Source: Byssochlamys sp. IMV 00236 (Eukaryota > Ascomycota > Eurotiomycetes > Eurotiales > Thermoascaceae). Taken from it: DNA of 12,206 bases. The notes beneath the pieces are model-generated. The model was given only the letters and a program-made list of their open reading frames with translations, was not told where the DNA came from and searched no databases. Below are positions 1-6,772 of this stretch, in pieces; positions within the stretch are counted from its first letter, which is position 1, and the number at the start of each line of letters is the position of its first letter. Both the position numbers and the translations under genes were made by a program. The stretch is taken from positions 1 through 12,206 of the forward strand of contig MSJH02000704.1 in assembly GCA_001931875.2 (NCBI GenBank), read 5' to 3'.

Positions 1-184
1 AAAAAAAAAATTGGCGCATGTTAAAAAAAGTATTTACGTAAAGGTTAAAAATACAATACATAAAAGCAGATGACATACAAGTGAGAGTAATAAGTACCAA
101 GGTGAGAGAATATAGAGAATTATACAGTTAGTCATGTAAGAGAATTATTATATATAGCTTACCCCGCAGGCATCTAGATGTGTC

Positions 185-457
185 CTAGCGATAACTGGAT
201 AGAGAACTATCTATGCGTATTCTAGTTCTTGGTTGCTCCTGGTCGCCTACTCTTCTTCGACGTCTTATAGGAGCAACAGCAACCCGGCGAAACCTATGAG
301 GAACCATGCCATTACGTCGTGGCCCGCGAAGGATGTACATGTAGTTGAGGCAAGCAACAACGTCCCTGTTCCATAAGCGATATCTATCTGATGCTGCCAT
401 GGCGGCTCTACAGTATAGATTGGTGCATCTACAAGCAAAGTCCATGTCCGCACACTC
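185..457 (-). pseudogene. C-terminal fragment, possibly TnpB/Fanzor-like (RuvC-III/zinc-ribbon tail)
   Basis: The frame is open from 511 down to a stop at 185-187 and continues without a break from the transposase remnant upstream. The visible protein has CRC and CTNLYC cysteine pairs, then WNRDVVACLN, then RNGMVPHRFRR and an Arg-rich tail. In TnpB/IS605 OrfB and eukaryotic Fanzor proteins the last RuvC motif is typically R-D-x-x-A-x-x-N, preceded by a zinc ribbon and followed by a short basic end, so the order fits. This is motif-level similarity recalled from memory. Only one CxxC-like pair is clear and the rest of a RuvC fold is absent, so the fragment cannot be an active nuclease. The short DMDFA stretch at its start could still be Tc1-like, so the exact junction is uncertain. 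Other frames here encode only low-complexity hydrophobic shadows. Confidence 0.35.
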
Positions 458-987
458 CCAATCAAAACGCTCCTGAATTTTTTCTTCACTGTTCCTATCT
501 ACAGGCTGAAATTAAGCCTTTTTTGAGTGATAAGTTACATTTAGTTCTTACAAAATTATAGACAGTGCTTTTAGAGACCTTGAGATCCTGAAACTTTTGT
601 AGTAGCCGCTCCATTACTTGCTCCAAGATGGCTGAAGGATCCTCATCTATGTACTCCAAGATCACCTGCTTATGTCCTTCTTGAAGTATACGCGAGCGGC
701 CGGTTTTCTTATGCTTTATAAAAATACTATCAGGATCCGTTTTATACAGCTAGGCTAATCTTTGAGCTGTGCGAATATGAATACCTAATTGTTTTTCAGC
801 AGCTGAAGCACTCATAAATTTCTCAAACATCAGTTTAAAGAATCTAACTTTGTCTTGATCAGTATAGAGTGTGTACGCTCGCTTACTCGACGCCTCCTTC
901 ATGCAAACATCTACCTCATCTTTGCATCTTTATCTACACCGAAATTATTCTCCTGAGGCTGATTATGTAAATTCTGAGTGTGCGGAC
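446..987. repeat. Perfect 12-bp inverted repeat pair bracketing the transposase fragment
   Basis: GTCCGCACACTC lies at 446-457 and its exact reverse complement GAGTGTGCGGAC at 976-987. The left copy sits where transposase similarity (QERFDW) gives way to the different tail. The right copy lies inside the transposase N-terminal coding region (SPHTQ). The match does not extend beyond 12 bp on either side and I see no target-site duplication, so these are not ordinary terminal inverted repeats. Confidence 0.6.
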
Positions 988-1101
988 TAACGGTTTCTAA
1001 AGCATATCGCTCCTCATTAATGATGTAGTCCACGGGCTCAGATCACCGTATTCATCAACTGCATTACCGTGCCCGTTTTCATAAAAAATTTGAAAGCTCA
1101 T
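458..1101 (-). pseudogene. Tc1/mariner-like transposase, N-terminal part, degenerate
   Basis: Reading from ATG at 1101 downward gives MSFQIFYENGHGNAVDEYGD, then pieces in other frames: DYIINEERYALE, then an HTH-type stretch (FFKLMFEKFMSASAAEKQLG, about 862-800), then KSTVYNFVRTKCNLSLKK (about 575-520), then FQPVDRNSEEKIQERFDW (about 511-458). These match my memory of the N-terminal DNA-binding region and linker of Mucoralean Tc1/mariner-type transposases. Breaks seen: frameshifts near 1040, 925 and 517, a TAG at 750-752 where Trp is expected in a QRW motif, and a TAA at 512-514. The catalytic DDE core is missing; the frame instead runs into the RuvC-like tail. It is a dead copy. The family is fairly secure, the exact subfamily is not. 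Confidence 0.7.
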
Positions 1102-1380
1102 ATTGTATTACTCGGTTTTTAATGAGGAGAAAAAAAGAGATCTGACAGTGCTTTCATGCTTAATATACACATATTTTGTACAATAAAGTTTCTACATTTA
1201 CGACATTTTGTTTGTCAGCAAGCGAAATCAACCAATGGTTAATGTGACAATACTCTTGGCATCAGTGCCATTAATTTTTGGAAATCCTGTATAAGCAACA
1301 CTAGCTCTTTTCCGCTTTCCATCACTTTCCATAGATTCTTGTCGTATTTGGAAAGATATCCAAAACAACAGACTTGGTTC

Positions 1381-1725
1381 ATGCCAACTGTAAAGCAGCT
1401 ACAAGCAGAACTCGCTGCAGCTAAGGCTGAAATCACCCGATTCAAACAACAAAACGCTTCCCTCCTTGAGCGATTAGCTCACGCATCCAACGTCGCTGCT
1501 ACTAAGAAACCCGCTTCGACTTTGGTCTCCTCTTCCCTGGTATTCCCTCCACTGACATCTCTCTCACTGGCATCCGACTTCCAATTGCAACCCAAGCCTC
1601 CTCAGAAACGTCCTCCATCTTCCGATTTAGGTTCCCCACCTCTTCAGAAAGCTGTCAAGCTTAAAACTTCCACGATTCTTCCTAGTCAAATGGATGCTAC
1701 TCACATCTTCAAAATATCAAGCTGA
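1381..1725 (+). CDS. Hypothetical coiled-coil, Ser/Pro-rich basic protein (114 aa)
   Basis: This is the first ATG of an open frame that begins a little upstream. Residues about 3-36 are heptad-like (LQAELAAAKAEITRFKQQNA) and should form a coiled coil. The rest is Ser/Pro/Thr-rich with basic clusters (PPQKRPPSS, KAVKLKTS). It has no signal peptide or membrane segment, and I do not recognise the family. The frame is more GC-rich and its codon use is less AT-biased than the surrounding DNA, and it sits next to transposon debris. It may therefore be the start of a mobile-element protein (gag/ORF1-like) or the remains of one rather than a host gene. The ATG follows no pyrimidine leader like those of the host genes nearby. 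The 1102-1380 stretch before it holds no other feature that I can support. Confidence 0.35.
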   Translation: MPTVKQLQAELAAAKAEITRFKQQNASLLERLAHASNVAATKKPASTLVSSSLVFPPLTSLSLASDFQLQPKPPQKRPPSSDLGSPPLQKAVKLKTSTILPSQMDATHIFKISS

Positions 1726-2095
1726 AATATGAAAAGACTATGAACAGGTGACTTATGTTCCATGACAGCTACATTTAATCCTCAATATAAATATCCAAAT
1801 GTATTATTTCCTTTTCCTTTTTCTCTTAGTTTATTTATTTAATTTGAAAGGAATACCTAAGGATTAGGAAAAGTAAGCAAACATCTTGTAGTTCGTTATA
1901 AATATCCAATATTGACTATCCAATAAAGCTGTCATTTGTTCCTTAAAAATAACCCATTGATACCTAATTTACAAGTCACCATTTCACACCCTTTTTTCTT
2001 TGCTTTGAGCAAGCATACATTCATATTCCGCACCAATCATTTCTTTTATATATTATATTCTTTTGCAAATTTTTTCTTCTTTCTCTTTATTAATC
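1726..2095. other. Intergenic region with a pyrimidine-rich leader for the methyltransferase gene
   Basis: I see no gene here. AATAAA occurs at about 1923 on the plus strand and could end a transcript from the coiled-coil ORF. ATAAATATCCAA-type words recur at about 1787 and 1899. A T/C-rich tract at about 2066-2090 leads into ATTAATCATG, the start of the next gene, and resembles the leaders of other genes in this window. Confidence 0.4.
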
Positions 2096-4219
2096 ATGCT
2101 TAGATTTGCACGATCGATTATAGATACCGTCTTTGGTAGAAAGCGTCCATTGGAGGAAGAAGAAGAAGAAAACACACTCGCAAAAAAGCAAAAACTTGAT
2201 AATGTTCTTCATCGTGTCAGAGTATCCAATTTGCCACAGATTGATTATGCCAGTTTAAAGAAGTTCTTAAAAGCTCAAGGATACACACGTCTCAAGAAAG
2301 CGCCCAAGTGGAACTATTGCTTCATCACTGTTAATGTAAATATTAGTTATAATTGCATCACATTAATAGTAATCTTTTAATCAACACAAAAAGAATGAAG
2401 AAGAAGCAATGGAATGTGTCAAAAAGTTGAATGGACACACATTTAAGAAGAACGAATTGAAGGCAGAATATGATCCTACATCAGAAGTTGAATATCGTGA
2501 AAGATTTAGTAAAAAGAATAAGGGACAAGTGGATCCAAATGATACACGTACTAGCGCTGAAAAATTAGCAGATCAAGTAACACCTTTTTGGAGGTAAGCA
2601 CTGAGGGGGATCATTCTTGGCCTGGCTTATTAAGTATTTGCAGATTGGATTATGAGCAACAATTGATCAAAAAGAATAGACATGGAGTGAAGGCATTGGC
2701 CGCACTTAAAAAGAAACTGGCTGGTTTTTGTGATGATAAAACGAAGCATCAAATTGGTTGGGCTCGTGACAGGTAAAGATATGTTATTGCTGTATATGTG
2801 ATTCCTTACCATCCATATATAGAGGAATGCTTCCATGTGAATTACTTCCAGTTATTGGCTCACCAGTGCTTCAAAATTATCGTACCAAGTGTGAATTCAC
2901 CATTGGTAAAAACTTGAATGATGAACCCACAGTTGGTTTCCTTTTGGGGTTATACCGTGAGGGTATTGTAGCTGTTTTGGAACCAGATGAATGCTTGATT
3001 GTACCAGAAACAGCCAAGAAGATTGCAAAATACATGACAGATTATATCAATGCATCTGATCTCCCAGTATACGATAGAGTCGAAAAGAAGGGTTGTTGGC
3101 GTACTATCATGACCAAAACGCCTAGCACAGGTGAAGTGCTGATCTTGATCCAAATGTGCTCTACTGATGTGCCCCCGGAAAGAGTACAACAGGAAAAGGC
3201 TGATTTAATTGAATTTTGGCAAGAAAAGAGTGATATCTCAGTCACCACATTGCTATTCCAAGAATGGAATGGCTCTTCTAATGGTATTACAGATAAGGCA
3301 CCTATCGAAGTGTTGACTGGGACCGGTTATATTTACGAAGAATTGCTTGGTCTGCGCTTCCGTTTGTCTGCACACTCCTTTTTTCAAATTAATACACCTG
3401 CTACTGAGATTTTGTATTCCAAGTGCGCGGAATGGTGTAATATTGACAGCAGTAAAAAGACGACGTTGCTTGATCTCTGCTGCGGTACAGGTACCATTGG
3501 CCTTACTATGGCTAAGTCGGTTGATAAAGTCATTGGTATTGAAATGGTCCCTGAAGCTATCGAGGATGCCAAGATAAATGCCCAGTTGAATGGTAAGTGA
3601 TCATACGACAATATAGAACGCTAGCAGTAACCAAAATGTAGATATAAATAATGTCACTTATTATGCCAGCAGAGTTGAAAAGGCAATGCATCATGTCAAG
3701 AATGAGCGCAACGAAGAAATTGTAGCTGTTTTAGATCCACCAAGGTAAAGTTAGATTATATATAAAGCATACTGTATCCTAATTGTATTTATAGAAACGG
3801 CGTTCATCCCAGTGTAATTGGCGCCATTCGTGAAAATTCACGCATAGAGCGTTTAATCTATATCAGTTGTGACTCGAAGCAAGCAGTAGATAACTTTACT
3901 GCGTAAGTTGGTGATGCTACATATATACATGAAAAAGATATTCATTCCCTATATTAGTCTTTGTAGACCTCAATCCAACAAGTACAAGGGCTTGCCATTT
4001 AAGCCTTCACGTGCTGTTACTATTGACTTGTTCCCTCAAACTGAGCATTGTGAACTTATGGTTGAATTTGTAAGAATAAAAGAAGAAGAAGATTACCAAG
4101 AGGAAGAGGAAAATGGAAAAGAACAGAAAGAAGAACGCCAAGGAGAGCAGAAAGAAGTAGAAGCAGTAGAGACAAGTGAAGCTATTGTTGAAGTGCAGGC
4201 TTTACTGCGTGAATTTTAA
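2096..4219 (+). CDS. TRM2: tRNA (uracil-5-)-methyltransferase, TRMT2A/Trm2 family, 7 exons
   Basis: Predicted to use SAM to make m5U at position 54 of the tRNA T-loop. Exon model: 2096-2335, 2394-2593, 2644-2772, 2823-3592, 3642-3744, 3795-3902, 3967-4219; it keeps frame and gives 600 aa. An RRM-like domain (about residues 40-115, RVRVSNLPQID) follows a basic and acidic N-terminus that may carry a nuclear signal (KKQK). The catalytic half has FFQINTPATE (376-385), the SAM loop DLCCGTGTIG (407-416), DPPR (478-481), the nucleophile Cys506 in ISCD, and PQTEHCE with the likely general base Glu546. Architecture follows animal TRMT2A, whose domain order I recall as RRM then TrmA-like core. The C-terminus adds a Glu/Lys/Gln-rich low-complexity tail (about 556-590). 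The start is ATG 2096 after a pyrimidine tract; an upstream in-frame TTG is not used. AATAAA overlaps the stop region at 4219-4224. All splice boundaries are inferred. Confidence 0.93.
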
Positions 4220-5107
4220 ATAAATCACAGCTGCAAATGAGCAATAATTGACAAAAACATCAAAGCGAAAGGATTAAAGAGGTTGTGATCGTCTTTATTA
4301 CTTTTTCACAACACCAGACTGATCATGTGGTGGCCGCACAGTACTAGCCACACCTTTTGCTTATTTCACACTCACGCCTTCTCTGAGCAAAAGAAGAGCT
4401 TATCTATTCATTTCATTCGTTCTCCACAGCAACTATGAGTTTGACTAAAAGCTACAAAGACTGCCCCTTCTGACCGCCTATTAATTTGTTTACATTTCAT
4501 TGATGTCTCTTATGTTTTAATCGTTGGACTTTGGTAGTTTTGATTAGATAAGACTCAATGTCCTTCTATTCCCAATATCATTCAGAGTCTCGGTTTTCAT
4601 CTTTTTACATACTACATGCTTCGTCGAGCTTATGCAAACTACTGTTGGGAATATATTCACGATACCATCAACAGATGATAATACAAAGCCGCCATTGATC
4701 ATTTAAAGGAGGGTATCTTTACAGTCTTGAAATATATGATTTGTCCTTTTTCCTACAGTCAGGACTTGATTCTCTTTTATAAACACAAAATTAAACACTT
4801 ATCATTTGTATTGTCGTATTCTTTTATAAAAGCAAGCATGTCGTCTTGTACATATGATCTTAAATGAAGATGATAGTCATAGGATTACCAAGTTATTTTA
4901 GGAAATAAACAACAACAAACGCCGTGTTGCTCTATGGTAGATCATCAGTTTAGTAGCTTGGTAATATATTAGTATTATTTTCTTATAATTGATCTTTAAT
5001 TCGGCTCCTTACCAATTACATCAGTGTGTCACAGTTTATCTTGAATGTTTGCTATGTACTTGTTTCTAACCTTTTCTCTTTTTTCTTTCTTTCTTTCTTT
5101 TAATAGA
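4220..5107. other. Long intergenic region upstream of the CYSTM-like gene
   Basis: I can support no firm gene here. Small inverted repeats are present: CTTTTGCT/AGCAAAAG around 4358-4400 and ATTACCAAG/CTTGGTAAT around 4887-4967. A plus-strand frame from 4541 to 4867 is open apart from two adjacent stops at 4676-4681 (see findings). TTTTATAAAAG at about 4823 is a TATA-like site that could serve the next gene. The last 40 bases look like the end of a leader intron. Confidence 0.4.
5066..5106 (+). promoter_or_regulatory. Probable 3' splice site of a 5' leader intron
   Basis: CTAAC at 5066-5070 is a good branch site. It is followed by a long T/C tract, including a (TTTC)n microsatellite at 5082-5100, and then TTTTAATAG ending at 5106, two bases before the ATG at 5108. 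This is the classical branch, pyrimidine tract and AG order, so the next gene probably has an upstream non-coding or short coding exon. I cannot fix the donor; GTAATA near 4960 is one candidate. Confidence 0.4.
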
Positions 5108-5420
5108 ATGCCAGAAAAGAAAGAATTACCACCAAATCGCTATTATACACCACAAGTACAGAGTAGCATATCCCATAAACCACCTTCAAGTAATCCTATT
5201 AAACTCGAGTTTTCTATTTAATTCATTCATACAATAGTATATCAACCTGCGCCTAAACCTGAATCAGTCATAGTTCATGAAAAGACAAGAGTGCATAAAA
5301 ATAACTCATGTTGCATATCTTGGTATGCTATTTATCATAAGCAAATGGACATGTATACTAAGATGATTATATAGTTTATTAGCGTGCTTTATCTGTCTGG
5401 CAGTAAAAGATGAACAATAG
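5108..5420 (+). CDS. Small cysteine-rich tail-anchored protein (CYSTM-like), 3 exons, 70 aa
   Basis: Each exon is too short to stand out, but joining 5108-5189, 5238-5322 and 5375-5420 gives one clean frame of 70 aa ending in TAG at 5418-5420. The introns are 48 nt (GTAATC...ATAG) and 52 nt (GTATGC...ATAG). The N-terminal two-thirds is hydrophilic and Pro/Tyr/Gln-rich (ELPPNRYYTPQVQ, YQPAPKPE). The end is SCCISCLLACFICLA followed by KDEQ. This layout, a polar Pro-rich arm followed by a C-terminal Cys-rich hydrophobic segment (CCxxCxxxCxxC), is that of CYSTM proteins, small stress-linked membrane proteins of fungi and plants. Membrane anchoring is inferred from the hydrophobic end; the biochemical role is unknown. 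The first donor (GTAATC) is weak, and a leader intron may add an upstream exon, so the N-terminus is the least certain part. Confidence 0.65.
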
Positions 5421-5495
5421 GTGTCTCTTTATGTAATTATTATCATTGTTATTATTGTACAAGTAAATGTATATTCAAATTACATACAAAGACAC
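5421..5495. terminator. 18-bp imperfect hairpin directly after the stop codon
   Basis: Arms at 5421-5438 (GTGTCTCTTTATGTAATT) and 5478-5495 (AATTACATACAAAGACAC) pair at 16 of 18 positions around a 39-nt loop of ATT-rich sequence. The first arm starts at the base after the TAG of the CYSTM-like gene. It could be a 3'-UTR structure, act in 3'-end formation between two convergent genes, or be a small inverted-repeat element. The function is inferred only from its position. Confidence 0.45.
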
Positions 5496-5657
5496 TTGCT
5501 ATTATTATTATTGTTATGCTTCGAAATACAATGTGAGAGTGTCCTGATGCTAAACATATAAATAACTCAATGTATGTATTTATGTCATAAAAGATGGTCA
5601 ATTCTAAAAATTACATATTCAATCAAATTAAGGTAACATGGCTTTAATTTAGTAAGC
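5496..5657. other. AT-rich convergent 3' region
   Basis: An ATT trinucleotide run (about 5501-5514) and AT-rich sequence lie between the 3' ends of the CYSTM-like gene (+) and the EXD2-C-like gene (-). It presumably holds both polyadenylation regions. Nothing else is recognisable. Confidence 0.4.
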
Positions 5658-6640
5658 TCATCTAGTATAAATGTCTCCATCTACAGTCCATAACTCACTT
5701 AAATGAGTTGGCTTTAGATGGTCTATGAAATGTTGTCGCCACTCTTTGATAAAGTTTTCTAAATCAGGCCAAAAGGATAACCCTCCCTCCACAATATGAC
5801 GTTCCATTAGCTGCCCTATCACTCCTTGCCCATGTTCTATAAAATCAGGCCCCTTATAAAAGTCTTCTAGCTCGCTACATCTCTTTAGCATCGTTTCACG
5901 ATTAACCGATTCATCATGATGCTTCTTCCAAAAGTCTCTTACAATCGTTTCCAAGACCGCCTGTCTCTCCTGTGGTATTTTATCAGCAGCATGAATCAAA
6001 GCAGATGCTGCCTTTCTTGCTTTTCTATGCTCTGGCAAATTTACCCAACCTTTCCCTTCCAATGGTATATCAAATCGTTTCGCATATTGTTTCTTTAATA
6101 AGGTTGCATCTGCTTCATACTTTGTGTGACACTGTTTGCATAATAACAATAGATCTCTACTCTGTTGTATTGTTAGTCTAAGGTAAGTATGGATTGACTC
6201 ACTGACTTGGATTTGATCACCAGTGGCATCCAATGTCTATACATTTCAGGAACTACTCCATTAATATAGTGATAATAAAAAGTTATCTCATAGTTTACCA
6301 ACGTGATGAACTGTCAAATGTTCGTTTTGTCCACAACCAACACACACATTCGACCTATCCTGAACCATATAATCACCTTCTCTATGCCCACTTCCCTTTG
6401 CTTCAAAGTTTAAAGCTATTGCCTTTGGTTCATTATCTATTATATTTGCCAAATTTCTCTTGAGATACCATTGTGCCTTTTTCCTATTGTTTGGAGTCAG
6501 AATAAAGGATCTACGAATTATTACACTTACTCATTACAACGAAACATTAGTTTATGTTGACGAGAATACACCTTCCAGTTCTCATAAAAGATGTTTGACT
6601 TTTTACTTGGCATCACAATCTCTTTCTTTTCTCGAGGCAT
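5658..6640 (-). CDS. Stand-alone EXD2 C-terminal-like protein with HNH/zinc-ribbon-like motif, 4 exons
   Basis: Exons on the minus strand are 6640-6531, 6483-6299, 6252-6203 and 6161-5658, giving 282 aa. The introns are 47, 46 and 41 nt; the last has a CTAAC branch site. The protein begins with FYENWKVYSRQHKLMFRC, continues with KKAQWYLKRNLANIIDNEP and CVGCG (Cys84, Cys87), then VHHVVPEMYR (His96, His97), then DLLLLCKQCH (Cys123, Cys126, His127). This is the order of the region that follows the 3'-5' exonuclease domain in plant and animal EXD2-type proteins as I remember them. The paired CxxC motifs around HH-x-x-P suggest a zinc-stabilised HNH-like fold. Here the exonuclease domain is absent: only 132 bp separate the ATG from the divergent neighbour, leaving no room for it. 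A His usually seen in the S-H-D motif is Arg117 (SSRD), so nuclease activity is doubtful. The C-terminal 150 residues are helical and charged. The role is unknown, perhaps nucleic-acid binding. Confidence 0.8.
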
Positions 6641-6772
6641 CTTTTATAATGTAAGAAGCCACACACACGCATACAAAAATATAAACCTTTGCAAACATTT
6701 ATATTTGACCGAGACTGTTAATTTCACTTGCTATTTTTTTGTTGACCACATTTCTCTTCTTATTTTTCTTCA
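6641..6772. promoter_or_regulatory. Compact divergent promoter region
   Basis: Only 132 bp lie between the ATG of the EXD2-C-like gene (minus, 6640) and the ATG of eIF2B-epsilon (plus, 6773). It contains a CA-rich stretch (about 6660-6670), AATATAAAC at about 6678 and, next to the plus-strand start, a T/C-rich leader (about 6750-6772). CTTTTATAAT immediately beside the minus-strand start is too close to act as a usual TATA box. Both genes must share this space for their core promoters. Confidence 0.6.

Noticed and set aside
1..184. A-run at 1-10 as the poly(A) tail of a retroelement
   Set aside because: Only ten A residues at the window edge with no element visible beside them; nothing can be concluded.
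265..489. Hydrophobic 74-codon frame on the minus strand with a Leu-rich end
   Set aside because: It overlaps the transposase/RuvC-like frame, has no recognisable family, and its hydrophobicity comes from reading Arg-rich codons in another frame.
1239..1445. Minus-strand frame antisense to the coiled-coil ORF
   Set aside because: Part is the complement of the coiled-coil repeat and no family or splice context supports it.
2594..2643. Reading straight through the GGTAAGC site in the methyltransferase as one longer exon
   Set aside because: It meets an in-frame stop at once, while splicing 2594-2643 restores the family's conserved WRLDYEQQL-type junction.
4823..4960. A possible small nucleolar RNA (ATGATAG-like box, ATTACCAAG/CTTGGTAAT stem)
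   Set aside because: The C and D boxes are not both convincing and the stem is only 9 bp with a loop of about 60 nt.
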